This document shows positions 1-11,974 of a DNA stretch of 64,000 nt, one piece after another. Every line of letters begins with the position of its first letter. The stretch's first letter is position 1. The position numbers were made by a program, and so were the translations under genes. Below the pieces are notes generated by a model. It saw only the letters and a list, made by a program, of their open reading frames with translations, ran no database searches and was not told where the DNA came from. The stretch comes from Elymus sibiricus (taxonomy: Eukaryota > Streptophyta > Magnoliopsida > Poales > Poaceae): the NCBI GenBank assembly GCA_039707655.1, contig CM077665.1:84197954-84261953 (forward strand). The letters run 5' to 3'.

Positions 1-2340
1 AGGATTCAACAATTCTCAAGAAGAAAATTTATGTCGACATATGTAGACTTCCAATATACGATTCTCATGAATCAATATCATTTGTGGAATTCTCGTTATG
101 CCTCTTAACTCCTTGTGATTTCCCACAACAACGGAGTCAAGGTGTTTCGATGTCCCAGCACCATAAAAATGTGTGCACATCTGTACTGGGCTCTGGATGA
201 CGCGCATCCATCAGGTGTCATTCAACGCGAGGTTGAAAAACATTTACTGATTGAGGAGACCATTTCCTCTATTTCCGCGGAAATATATGATAACTTAATC
301 TCATGTGGCCAGAATTTCCCCCCTCTTGCTCTCATCTGGGGATACGAGTGGTTATTGGGTACCTCCACTCGTTCTGGTACTAGAATTCAGTGACACCTTT
401 GTCATCAGTAAATGTATATGGCAGATTATTTGCAATATGTTGCAAATTTCTCATAACCTGAACCTGTAGTTCATATTCTTAAGTACGTGGACAAAATGTC
501 TACGACATTTCATATGCATTTCCTGGCATTCTATATGGTACATTTCTCCCCCTAATGCCAGAAAATGTCCTTATTGCAAAAGCAATCAGCGCACGGGCTG
601 CAAATAACTCCCTCACTAGGGTTAAGGTATTTGCCGGATTAACAACATACCAGAGTTATTCCTCACATAGATCCCGAATATATGTGAAGGCCCTTGATGT
701 ACGCTGGGGTGGTGATATCGGTATGCAACCGATCGCAGATGGGAAATACTTCACTGATTTCCACGTCCAAACTGCAAGGGGACGCAGTATTATATGCATT
801 TGGTCTCATTTAGACCAAATATGCGGTGTGTGAGACCGCATGTTACCACCAAAAAAATGTTGGCTAATCACAATTCCGTAGCAATGGCCATGCATGACTC
901 TCTTTGACAAGAGATCTAGCCACACCATTCTGGGTAGGTACACGACGTACTGAATATGACCATGGATTTCTCGTGAATCAAATTCAACGACATGTCCATT
1001 CCCAATGGAATTATCCCAGGCATATGATCATTTGCTCCAAATTTGTCAATTTGAACACTTAATTCAGTAAACACATGGTTTTGTGTGGATGATACACACC
1101 TAAGAACACCTTGTAGATGTGTCTATGAATACCATGAAGTACCAAAATAACCCAGCCAATGGTTGAATATTTCGCATCATTCTTGAATCCGTTCAAGAAT
1201 AATGAGTGGCTCATTCAAATTTTAAGGTGAGAGTGCCTTAAAACTAATTCCCCTATGGCACATGCAGTGCACATAAAATCTTTCAATTGTCAGGAATATT
1301 GCAACTTTGTTGTGGCCTACAGAATTATCAATAATTTTTCTAATCGTCCTCATATCAGATTGATAAAGAAGGAAAAATTATTGTGTACGCAACAATATTG
1401 AGTATGAATTAATTCATACACTCAATTTCTTATAACTATCATGTCACATGGACATGATGTTGCAAATTATACCACCTGTAGTAGTACAATTATAGGCTAA
1501 TGATATCTCGGGATAATTAGGAGACAACATAAGATCTCCAAAATATCTTGGGAATGTCATTCCACAAGCATATCATTAATGTAGAGGAGTACATTCTCCT
1601 TCTACTGCGCCAGAATATTTACTGGTTGTCCATTTGAAGTAGAACTTCAAAATTATCCCATTTAAATCATTTGCCTTCTCCAATGAGTCGGTGATACGAT
1701 TCAACCCAAAACTTGATAGTTTGGTAATCATTAGTACGATATTTCGTACAACCACCCCTTTGACAAACATGGGAGTTGTTATTGTGATCATTTATTTAAA
1801 TGACCCATTCTTTTGCGAGATATACACTCCATTTCTGCCTGCTATCTTTTTTATCACTTTACATTCAACTCCTCGTGGTTAGAACCACGAAATTGCTTAG
1901 TACTGAAAGCACTAGCACAAATTTCAGGTAATGGTATAGCACCCGTTGGGGGTGTATACGATGATTCTTCACAAGAAGTTCATCATATTTTCAACCTGAA
2001 ATAAAGATGGTATTGCTTTCACCATCATAGGAGAATGTAAAGTGCAGTAAGGACATACAATCAGATCAAGATCTGAGACTTCCTTATCACATAATCTCAA
2101 CTTAGTGTTGATTTATAGACAACAGAATTATAAGCATTAACGGACTTGAAGTCCTTAATACAAATGAATACTCATTCGTATGATGCTTATGATAACATAT
2201 CTCTCCTTAAGGTGGCCCCAAAAGGGTAAATGGATATTCATCATCCATTTAAATACTCGGTTTGAGAACCGAGACATTGCAATTTCACATAAATGCAAAA
2301 TTTGCACATTTTAGCTATTTATAAATAGCCATGACATTCT
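1..2340 (-). pseudogene. Decayed Copia pol (integrase region), minus strand
   Basis: Translating the minus strand in pieces recovers Copia polyprotein segments broken by many stops and frameshifts. Plus positions about 1219-1275 give a pre-integrase zinc-knuckle-like CTAC motif followed by basic residues. Positions about 882-943 give the integrase core segment around TQNGVARSLVKES. Positions about 395-465 give the post-integrase linker with HIANNLPYTFTDDKGV. The segments lie in the correct order for a minus-strand element whose 5' LTR is at 4841-5025. The element is cut by the left window edge, so reverse transcriptase and RNase H would lie before position 1. No segment is long enough to be functional. 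The family looks like the plant Copia group that uses a TATCAGCAC-type primer site. The exact family is unassigned. Confidence 0.75.
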
Positions 2341-3420
2341 GTGTAGGTGGAGTTTCAGTGGCGACAAGGCCACGGGTCGACAAAATCATTAATGCCAATG
2401 ACCCATTCTCAATAATGACTTCCACCTTGTGTCATCACATCGCATTTCCTTTTGGAAAAGGTCAGCCATATATTGCATGAAATTCTCATGCATTAATTTA
2501 CCTTCAGTAAATTAAGTACAATGAAAATGCTATGGCTAAGCATAATCATAATCATGGTGATTCTTAGTGACTCATAGGGCAAGCCTTCCATAGGAAGATA
2601 ATCACCATTATATGGTGTAGAACTTCAAATTAAATGTAGTCACTTCATTAAGGATAAACCTTTAATTTCCATAAAACACATAGAGGTAATCAACCACCTA
2701 GTGGTGCCTCACTCTTATGGACAGATTGAATCAATCATAGTCTACACAACCTTATGTTATTAAAAACACATGACGGTAATTACCACAAAGTGGCATAAAC
2801 CTCTCAGTTGTGTACGGAATTTAATTCGTTGCTATGATCACATCTCATAAGTCGTGTACTCATGGAAGGTAATCACCAAAATATGCAAGTATTTTGCATA
2901 ATTCTCTTCATAGCACAATATGTAGCATAGTCGCCACTAATGCCTTGGATTCTTCTCCTGATGGAGTATGTGACACTATAGTCACAACCAATGACAAATG
3001 TTATGAAGTTGACAATTATTTGGAAAAACATCATGAAGGTATACACCAATGGTGTAGGCCTCATAATGGCTATGTCATAAGTTTTGTGCCTTCACACTGC
3101 TTTGAACACATGGAGATAATCACTACTGAGTAGTGTAGACCTCAACTCTTATGGAGCTTCTCACAACCTTATGTTAATAAAAACACATTGAAGGTAATCA
3201 CCACATGGTGGTGTAGACCTCATAGTTATGAACGAAATTTAATTCATTGCCATAAATGCAATCCATAAGTTGTGTGCAAAATTGAAGGTAGTTATTATGT
3301 CAAAATGACATAATATAGATCTCACAATAACATTGGATAATCTGCAATTAAGCAGTATGTACCATTTGTCGATTCATTGTGACAAATGTAATTTTGACAT
3401 AGTCCGGCAGTGGTATATAC
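2340..3420. repeat. Degenerate tandem repeat inside the Copia element
   Basis: At least eight imperfect copies of a unit with the core GGTAATCACC, a short variable stretch, then GGTGTAGACCTCA are seen near 2587, 2678, 2766, 2860, 3028, 3107, 3184 and 3279. Spacing is mostly 77-95 bases, with one gap of about 165. Each core is itself a small imperfect inverted repeat. The array lies between the 5' leader and the pol remnant, where gag would be expected. I could not recognise a gag reading frame there. Confidence 0.55.
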
Positions 3421-4828
3421 TTTACTACCTCATGTTTTTCAAATTTGCAAGCAAGTTCCATATTCTATGTGAATAATGGAATCAACATATTGCTTTGCAA
3501 CAGTATTACTTGTGTAATACAAATAAATGCAGAAGTATAAACATACTTGTGCGACATATATGAGGATTTGGGGCCTCAAATGATCATTTTACATGATGTA
3601 AAATGATGCATAATCAATTATTATACATTTCAGCGAGACCATATAGTCTATCATGTATATTTGCTCTGAATGCCCGGGGCATAAAACGCAAACAACAATA
3701 TCATATGGTTAAAATGCTGAAAACGGTAAGCCTGACGGCTAAACGGCTAAGTCCAACGAGCATGATGACTCGTTTGCAATTTTCAATAAGACTGAGGGCT
3801 AAACCTCACGGTCTTATAAGCCTAAGGGCTGAAACAGAAATTGCGGAGACTTATAATGGATTATAGATTAATCCGATGGCTCATTTAAAAATAGCCAAGG
3901 AGATGGACTTATCCTTCTTCTTGCGGTTACAAATCCCTGAGGGGAATTTTCTCTTAACCGCCGCCGGTGGCCTAGAGATCGAGGCCATCTGGCCGAAGGG
4001 CGCCGCTGGACGGGGTACCGGCCATTCGCCAGAGGTTGTGGCCACAAGCGCCCACTTCTGCGCCGGAGCGCGTCGACTTTGCACAACTAACCTCGCATGG
4101 TTGCTTGTCTTGGCGCGGTCGTGTCAGGATGCAGACGCCGTTGTGCTGCGACGGAACCGGTGGTCGTAGCCGGAGGACGCCGATGTGAATTCATCTATGT
4201 TTGTTGCATATGATTACCAAGTAGTACGCTGCTCTTGATTGCACATGCTCGATCCAAGCGGTTCGTACATGCATATATGAAAAGAAATTTCACAATATTG
4301 ATTAGTGGATCTTAATTGCATGAGCAATTTTCTCCTACTCAATTTATGGTACGAATGCATGCGAGTGGATGAATCTTTATCTTTGTCGTGGACGGTACAG
4401 TGTGTCGCCGCGTTCAGTGTCTAACCGCAGCGGCGCTGCTGTGCTTGCCGCCGGCCTCTTCATGATTGATTCCATGAAGTAATTCTTGTAGAAAAACAGA
4501 ACGGATTAGAGAGAGTCTTCTTATTTCTTAATCGCAAGAAGACAACAGATTTGGATTTGCCGATTGATTTCCTCATGCATGCATGCGATGCATGTCGTTC
4601 TGCCACAGCCAGCCTCGCTGCAGTCACTCCTGGCACCATGAAGCCGCCCCGCGCCTCGATCCAGTCGACGGAGCAAGCGGGGAACCGCACAGGATGCCGC
4701 GGTCGCGGCCGCTGCTTCGCTTCGCACAGAAGTCGTTCGCGTCCTGGCCATCGTTGCATGAATACGGGGCCTGTTGGTAACCGTCGTCTCCCGAATGGCC
4801 TTTTTCTCTCTCTAGCGGCAGAGACTAT
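3420..4828 (-). other. Copia leader and putative gag region, no intact ORF
   Basis: This stretch lies between the primer site of the minus-strand Copia element and the tandem repeats. It includes a GC-rich part (about 3950-4190 and 4600-4800) with several short overlapping ORFs on both strands, none with a recognisable domain. It is most likely untranslated leader and degraded gag. The GC-rich parts could also be captured host sequence. Confidence 0.4.
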
Positions 4829-4840
4829 GTGCTGATAACG
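4829..4840 (-). other. Primer-binding site of Copia element
   Basis: Directly inside the LTR the minus strand reads CGTTATCAGCAC. This is the primer-site type of a well-known plant Copia group, complementary to a tRNA fragment. It fixes the orientation of the element: the internal region runs toward position 1. Confidence 0.65.
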
Positions 4841-5025
4841 TGTTGTAAAATGAAAGTAAAGAGACAAATGAAGAGTCCAAATGATTCCACCAGTTCCATT
4901 GCTATGTGGGAGACCCACTTATATACAAAATGAAGGGGTGTGTTGGGAAGACATCTCTTCCCCAACAGACACCTCCTGGAAGGCATCCCTTCCATACAAT
5001 TGATCACATGTTTTATTTCTCAACA
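4841..5025 (-). mobile_element. 5' LTR of minus-strand Copia element
   Basis: The 185-bp block begins TGTTG and ends CAACA on the plus strand, an inverted terminal pair typical of LTRs, and abuts the primer-binding site at 4829-4840. The five bases after it, GTGCG (5026-5030), should be the target-site duplication. The other copy would lie beyond the left window edge. The LTR is about 680 bp upstream of the potassium transporter start codon, and its own transcription would run away from that gene. Confidence 0.7.
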
Positions 5026-5030
5026 GTGCG

Positions 5031-5704
5031 CATCCCCTACGCGTGCTGTGCCCGGCGTTCTCTCTTACGGACGTCTAACAAACCGAACGACCCTCCTTGT
5101 TTCAGAAATCGCAGGCGCACGTTTTTTTTTTCCCGTCGAGAAAAAAACACACGAGTAAACTCGCCCATGGAATAACAGCCACCGGATTTCTCAAAAAAAA
5201 TAAAATAAAAAATAATAACAACCACCGCCGCACCACACGCGCGCAAACCGGCCCCGCGCACCCGCAGCAGCAGATCCCATCCCTTTCCACATCGCGTCGC
5301 ACGTGCGAGCCCGCCACCACTGACGCCCGGTCCCACCCGCCAGCCCCGCGAACCCCACGGCGCCGCCGCCCACGCTGCTCCTACGCGTCGTCCTCGAGAC
5401 GGCGACGTGAGCACGCTGGCAGGCAGGCAGGCACCAAGCGCCCCCGGCTCGCGGCTCTCCCCCTCCCCCGGTCTCGTCGTCGCCCGCGTCCGCGCCTACA
5501 AAACTAGACGAGGAGAGGAGAAGCTTCTCTCCTCCTCCCACCCCCACCCCCACCCCCGTCGCTTTCCCAGGCCCTCCCGCCCCGCCGAGCTAGCCCCGGG
5601 GAGGCCGTATCGCCACCGCTGCTATCAGATTCCCCTGCTGCTGCTGCTGCTTCGAGTAGCCGCCGCCGCGAGGTTCAGGTGGTGGGCGCGCGCGGGTGCC
5701 CCCA
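5031..5704 (+). promoter_or_regulatory. Promoter and 5' leader region of the K+ transporter gene
   Basis: The GC content rises sharply from about 5220, with many CpG dinucleotides, a CCCCCA-repeat tract near 5540-5560 and CTG/GCC triplet runs near 5637-5670. This is the usual look of a cereal promoter and 5' leader. I see no convincing TATA box close to the start codon. The transcription start cannot be placed from sequence alone. Several ORFs here on both strands are composition artefacts. Confidence 0.5.
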
Positions 5705-8700
5705 ATGGACGAGGAGATCGGCGCCGCCGCGCGGCAGGTAACCAACTGCTCCGGGTGATTTGGGTTTTACTTGACGAGGGCGAGATTTCGATCTCGCTTA
5801 TTCGGAGCGGGGGTGAAAAAAATTACCGCCGGATGCGGGATGGTGGTGCGGCCGTGCGATTATTCTGGTTGTATAATTGGCTGGGCAGTTGCCTTGTTAT
5901 AGGTTCAATTTTGCTTGGTTCTAGAACATTGGGTTCATCCGTATCATGTGATCGAATCGGGTCAACTGTCTCGTTGGTGCTTGAGCTTGACTGCTTGCTC
6001 GATGCTCAGGGACTAGTCAGGCTGACCATGAATCGACCTTTTTGTTTTCACCTTCTTACAGGCATCAGCATCCTCATCGTAGTTCTCTGTTGATACAGTT
6101 TCAGTTTCTGAATTTCAAATCACCCTAGAGGCGTAGATTATATTTTCGTGATACAGCAAAGGCTGTTTCAGCTGTTGGTTTATCCAATTTTGGCCAACAT
6201 CACTGGAAATCGACTTATCTTTGCAGTTGCATTGGCCGTATGTTTTGTGCACTAGATTAGTAGAGACGTTCACCGAGTCAGCTACCAGTTTCTTGTAGTC
6301 ATTGTTCGTAGTCTTGCTGTGCTGATGGTTGTTGTTTCGCAGGGCCAGTGGAAATATCACAAAGCTCTCTCCCTACTAGCGTTTCAGAGCTTCGGTGTGG
6401 TGTATGGTGACCTGAGTACGTCGCCTCTGTATGTATTCAAAAGCGCACTGTCTGGTCTGGACGATTACAGTGATGAGGCGACCGTCTTTGGATTGTTTTC
6501 ACTGATATTTTGGACCTTGACACTCATTCCGTTGCTCAAGTACGTCATAATTGTCTTGGCTGCTGACGATAATGGCGAGGGTGAGTGACTTCATTGTACT
6601 AGTTTGTCTTGTTGGCTTCCTAATAGAAGTGCGTATGCTACTGTGTTCTAATTTTGGTTTATTTAATTTGGAGGAAGTGTTAGCCTAGCTTAGATCACCC
6701 ATAAACTCTGGTAGGCAAAGAGGAACGTAGGAAAGGCGAAGTTCTGTAGTAAGATTGTAAGCATAACAAGCAACAAACATTATAGCCATATAAGTATTTG
6801 TTCTTTCTCCAAAGGATGAGCTTGTGTTCCTTCTCTTTTACAGTAGAGTGGTGACTTGAGCTATCTAGTAGTTATTTTCGTTAGCTATTTTTTTTCACTT
6901 CACATGGTTACTGAATAAAGTAAATGTTTATCCAGGTGGGACATTTGCTTTGTATTCACTACTCTGCAGGCATGCAAAGATGAGTCTGCTTCCAAACCAA
7001 CAAGCTGCAGATGAAGAGCTGTCAACATACTATCAGCCTGGGGTTGATCGTAATGCTATGTCCTCTCCATTCAAAAGGTTTCTAGAGAAGCACAAGAAGC
7101 TGCGGACATGTTTGCTTCTTTTTGTTCTGTTTGGAGCATGCATGGTGATAGGTGATGGGGTCCTTACACCCACCATCTCTGGTATGCATAACATGCCCTT
7201 GTTTCTTTGCTTTGTCTTTCTTTCTGTAATTATGGAACAGATACTTTTGCTGTTATCAGTTGTCACATCTCAGGCTGTGCTTGTTGCAGTTTTGGCTGCC
7301 TTGTCGGGATTGCAAGACAAGGACACAGGTGGATTAGGAAATGGTATGAGTAGCTTCTTCTTTATTTTCCCTGTACTGCATAATAGATATTTAACAACCT
7401 GTTCTCGTGACAGTAATATCTTATAATCGTTACATATTTATGAAAACTATCTTAAGAAGGGGTTTCATCTAATTTTACTTCACACCTTAATAGTGGGTAA
7501 GTGAACTTTTATATGTTTGAATGGAATTAAAGAACACGAGCATCTCCAGACTTCCCTGGATTAGTAGGGTCAAATTCTATTTAGAAGTTTTCCTGTTTTA
7601 CAAGTGCCCGTCAAGCCATCTGATATTATATTAGTCTTGGTAGTTCTTAATCTTTATGCTAAAATTCAATGCGTTTCAATCTTTAGTTATCTATTTGTCA
7701 CGTGTGAATTGCAAAATTAGATCTGTAACTCAAAATTACCTGTAAGTAATCAAAGGTTTTCTCGTCTTCATCCCTAGTTGAGGAAAATAATCGTCCCATT
7801 TTGTGACAATGAAATCAATTATTTAGTGTACATTGGGATTTTCTTCGTGTGCTTATTTGCACGAGTTCGACAAAGTTGATAGGTAACAGATGGAAGATCG
7901 AAATTTGAAAGAATAGGAACACCTAATCATGTATGTGAATTATATTAGTAGTATGGGAGATGATGTGACTGAAAATTTGAAAAATTTCAAGGCACCCATG
8001 TTTGCATGATGATTTGGTGTAGAATTTTCATGAGCTCCCTTTATGACTTTGCAACCTGTATATCTTGAAAGAGTACATAGTTCTTTTTTTGCATCAAAGA
8101 TATTACTGTTGCCGCTGATTTCTTCCTTGAGGAACATATCTGCATTCCTTGTAGCTTCCTTAAGTAAATGGCGTTCATCATATTGACTAACTTGCTGGTT
8201 TACAGGTTGGGTAGTACTCATTGCATGTGTTGTGCTTGTTGGCCTCTTTGCGCTACAACACCGAGGTACTCATAGGGTGGCATTCGTGTTTGCCCCTATT
8301 GTTGTACTTTGGCTCTTGAGCATTGGTATCATTGGTCTCTATAATATCATCCGCTGGAATCCCAGAGTATGCTTTGCTCTTTCCCCGCATTATATTGTGA
8401 AGTTTTTCAAGATAACAGGGAGAGATGGTTGGATTTCTCTAGGAGGGGTACTTCTTGCCGTGACAGGTGAGATCAAGAAGACGTGTTATCTATCTATGAT
8501 TATCCATTATTTGTAGTGTAGAGTTTGTCTTATGAATATTTGCAACACATGCAGGCACTGAAGCTATGTTTGCCGATCTTGGCCACTTCACTGCTGCATC
8601 CATCAGGGTATGCAGAACTTCCTATATGAGTTGTGACCTACTCCCTCCGTCCAATAATATAAGACCCTTTTTGACACTATGATAGTGTCAAAAAGATCTT

Positions 8701-10917
8701 ATATTATGGGACGGAGGGAGTAATTTTTTAAGGCTAGACTGATTAAAAAATCATGTTGACTGACTACAGCTTTTCACCTTCTTTACTAGCTGGCTTTTGT
8801 TGGTGTCATATATCCCTGTCTTGTTCTGCAATACATGGGGCAGGCTGCGTTTCTTTCCAAGAACATGTATGCTGTACATGACAGTTTTTACCTATCAATC
8901 CCACGTAAGTTTCAGAAGACCAAATCATGCTTGGATATTCTCTCTTCACATGTTGCTGAAATAGTATTAAATCATATCACATCACTTTTTGCAGGTACTA
9001 TTTTTTGGCCCATGTTTGTCCTGGCATCTCTTGCTGCAATTGTGGGCAGCCAATCAATTATATCTGCAACCTTCTCTATTGTCAAGCAGTGCCTTTCTTT
9101 GGGATGCTTTCCACGGGTGAAAGTTGTGCATACATCAAGGTGGATCTATGGCCAGATTTACATACCTGAGATAAATTGGATTCTGATGGTCCTTTGTTTA
9201 GCTGTGACAATTGGCTTCCGTGACATAAACATTATAGGAAATGCTTATGGTAAGTTTGATCACTTCAATAATGCAGAAACTATGCAGATCCTATGGTGCA
9301 CATGAGTTTTTCTCTTGAACCAGATGGTTCCTCATTTGTTTCATTTTATTCAGAACCTGCTTTTTTCTGTGCAGCATGGTTCATCCTCTTATGTTGACAA
9401 TTTATTGCTGCCATGCATATTCAATGTTAATGTTCTTGATTCATCCAAAATATAGCTATTAATTTTAATTGTCTGTGCTTAAAAAAATGAATTTATAATG
9501 TTCCAAATTATGTAAACAACTTATCTCGTTGATGTTGGCAAATTCGGCCAACCAGTTGCTAATTTTCTTGGATAGGCTGTAAGTGTGATGAGACTGTATC
9601 TAGCCTGCCTTATTTTGTCACGGGACTGTATCTAGCCTGCCTTGAGAGGTGAATTGTCTATCTTGGGTAGGAGGGGGTGAGTTGATGTTCATATCTTCAG
9701 AGGTGTATAGTTAGTTGGTCACTAGCATCTACCCTTATTTTGTCATGAGACTGTATCTAGCTTGCCTTTTTTTTCATGATTTTTTATTGCTTTGTATACC
9801 TTGACTAACTTTTGCTACCTTCCTGTGCATGATTTTAGGTCTTGCCTGCATCACTGTGATGTTTGTTACGACATGGCTGATGGCACTGGTCATCATATTT
9901 GTGTGGAAAAAGAATATCCTGCTTGCCTTGTTGTTCCTCATATTCTTCGGGTCAATCGAGGGCGCATATCTGTCTGCATCATTCATAAAGGTTCCTCAGG
10001 GAGGATGGACTCCGATTGCGCTTGCTTTCGTGTTCATGTTCATCATGTACGTGTGGCACTACGGCACACGGCGCAAGTACCTGTTTGATCTCCAAAACAA
10101 GGTTTCAATGAAATGGATCCTTACACTTGGCCCGAGCCTTGGAATCGTGCGTGTGCCTGGAATCGGCCTCATCTACACAGAGCTAGTGACCGGGGTGCCT
10201 GCCATCTTCTCGCATTTCGTCACCAACCTGCCTGCATTTCACCAGATTCTGGTCTTCGTCTGCGTGAAGTCCGTGCCAGTGCCCTATGTTCCAGTTGATG
10301 AGAGGTACCTCATCGGGCGCATCGGCCCCAGGCAGTACCGGATGTACCGGTGCATTGTGAGATATGGTTATAAGGATGTGCAGAAAGACGACGAGAACTT
10401 CGAGAACCACCTGGTGATGAGCATCGCCAAGTTCATTCAAATGGAAGCGGAGGAAGCCGCCTCTTCTGGAAGCTACGAGTCATCGAACGAAGGAAGAATG
10501 GCAGTCATACACACCACGGACGCAACCGGAACCGGGCTGGTCATGAGAGACTCCAACGAAGGCACCTCCCTGACCAGGAGCTGCAAGTCGGAGACCCTCC
10601 AGAGCCTGCAGTCCATCTACGAGCAGGAGTCGGGCAGCCTGAGCCGCCGCAGGGTCCGCTTCCAGATCGCCGAGGAGGAGCAGGTCAACCCGCAGGTGCG
10701 GGACGAGCTGTCGGACCTCCTGGAGGCCAAGGAGGCCGGCGTGGCGTACATCATCGGCCACTCCTACGTGAAGGCGAGGAAGAACTCCAACTTCCTGAAG
10801 TCGTTCGCCATCGACTACGCCTACTCGTTCCTCCGCAAGAACTGCAGGGGCCCGTCGGTGACGCTGCACATACCCCACATCAGCCTCATCGAGGTCGGCA
10901 TGATCTACTACGTCTAG
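5705..10917 (+). CDS. HAK/KUP/KT family potassium transporter
   Basis: Nine coding exons: 5705-5737, 6343-6580, 6936-7181, 7290-7343, 8206-8466, 8555-8607, 8790-8904, 8995-9249 and 9839-10917. All introns have GT-AG borders, and the total of 2334 nt is in frame, giving 777 aa, close to the usual size of about 780. The product is a K+ (and Na+/Cs+) uptake transporter of the plasma or vacuolar membrane. Family signatures visible are [15 protein letters not shown] near residues 27-41, [49 protein letters not shown] and VPQGGWTP. About a dozen hydrophobic segments precede a long cytosolic C-terminal region (from about residue 520) that ends IEVGMIYYV. The start ATG opens a short first exon encoding [11 protein letters not shown]. 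It most resembles plant cluster II members. The exact orthologue is not assigned. No truncation or missing signature residue was seen. Confidence 0.95.
8641..8720. mobile_element. Stowaway-type MITE in transporter intron 6
   Basis: The 80-bp element starts CTCCCTCCGTCC and ends GGACGGAGGGAG, and most of its length is one inverted repeat around a centre at GACACTATGATAGTGTC. TA dinucleotides flank it at 8639-8640 and 8721-8722, the target duplication of the Tc1/mariner superfamily. It sits between exons 6 and 7 and does not touch the splice borders. Confidence 0.93.
9590..9770 (+). repeat. Three direct copies of a 20-base motif in transporter intron 8
   Basis: GACTGTATCTAGCCTGCCTT or a one-base variant occurs at about 9592, 9624 and 9749. 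Two copies are joined to a TTATTTTGTCA stretch. This looks like local tandem duplication within the intron. No regulatory role can be read from it. Confidence 0.6.
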
Positions 10918-11974
10918 TGTAATTTTTCATCTCTTCTTTTGGATGTCTGTTAGTGTCGCCGAGCTTTCAGGCGATGTAAAGACGGGCGGTGGCCGGCCGA
11001 ACAGGGCTAAGCTGCCACCGTTCTGAATTCCGGGGCTCCGTCGAACATGTAAATACACCACGTTTCAGACTTTTCAGTTCATGACAGTTAACATTAGCAC
11101 GTATTTGTGCAAGAGCGGTGTGTTATCAGCTTGAGATGAACAATGGATGGTATGCAGAATGCAGTATACATCCCCATATCTTGTGATGTTTCTTATGAGC
11201 TTGGGAATGCAGCAGAAACTTTTGACGGTCATAGCTCCCACCAATTAGAGCAAGCATGATTCTCGACTTGAAATGAAGAATTTCTAGTAGGAGTATACTG
11301 TATACAGTAAGTTTGGAATGCGGCTGATCCAACATGTGATTAGATGGTTAGAAGGACAGTGATATCTTAACTCTTGTGCTCACATTTTTTTGGATTTATT
11401 TTAGTCTTCCCAACGATGCGTGTTCAGTGGAAAGAGATTGTGCGTGCGTGCATTCATAGGGTGTGTGTGCGTATGTATGAGCGTCTGTATTGTGTTAAAA
11501 AAAAGTTTGGAATGTAGCTGAATTAAATTCGCAGACATTTTTAGTTCAACATAACATAACATGAATAGTAGGAGTAAACTTCGAAAATATATTTCTTATG
11601 CTATAATTTTTTAAATTGTTTGGATTGCTTACCACATATGTCACGTGATAATATTTCTTATGCAACGTTACTTAGCATGATCATAACCTTGCAGATTTTG
11701 CTTGGAAAAAAAAGACACTTCCTTCAGCACCCTTTTTGAGCCTGGAAAGACATACGGCCCCACCTGCCATACAGAGATACTTTTGACTCAACTGAACGGT
11801 CCGGTCAGGCTGCGAACCTGGCCCGACCTCACCCCAACCCGGTGTGCACGGGCCCACGTGGCATAGAGTGACAGGCGATCTGGTCCGACCGAACCCCAAG
11901 AGAGCAACCAACCAAACCCGAACCCGAACCAACGAGTCGCCTTCCTCCTCCTCGGCCTACCGCGCGGCGGCGAC
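10918..11974 (+). other. 3' region of K+ transporter and promoter of next gene
   Basis: The first few hundred bases after the stop codon are the probable 3' untranslated region. No single clear polyadenylation signal stands out, and the A/T-rich stretches near 11050-11330 are candidates. From about 11690 the GC content rises toward the start codon at 11975, marking the promoter and leader of the next gene. The two genes are in tandem on the plus strand, about 1.06 kb apart. No other gene was found between them. Confidence 0.5.

Noticed and set aside
3868..4170. Overlapping ORFs with Arg/Pro-rich products
   Set aside because: Three frames are open at once because of GC content. None carries a recognisable domain, and the place is the leader of a decayed Copia element.
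5037..6093. Several ORFs of 70-230 aa on both strands around the transporter leader and first intron
   Set aside because: They are composition artefacts of the CpG-rich promoter and leader. The long plus ORF (5407-6093) reads through the true start codon in another frame and into intron 1.
10183..10878. Minus-strand ORFs of 85 and 132 aa opposite the last transporter exon
   Set aside because: They are antisense shadows of the GC-rich coding exon, where stops are rare on the opposite strand. No domain or promoter was seen.
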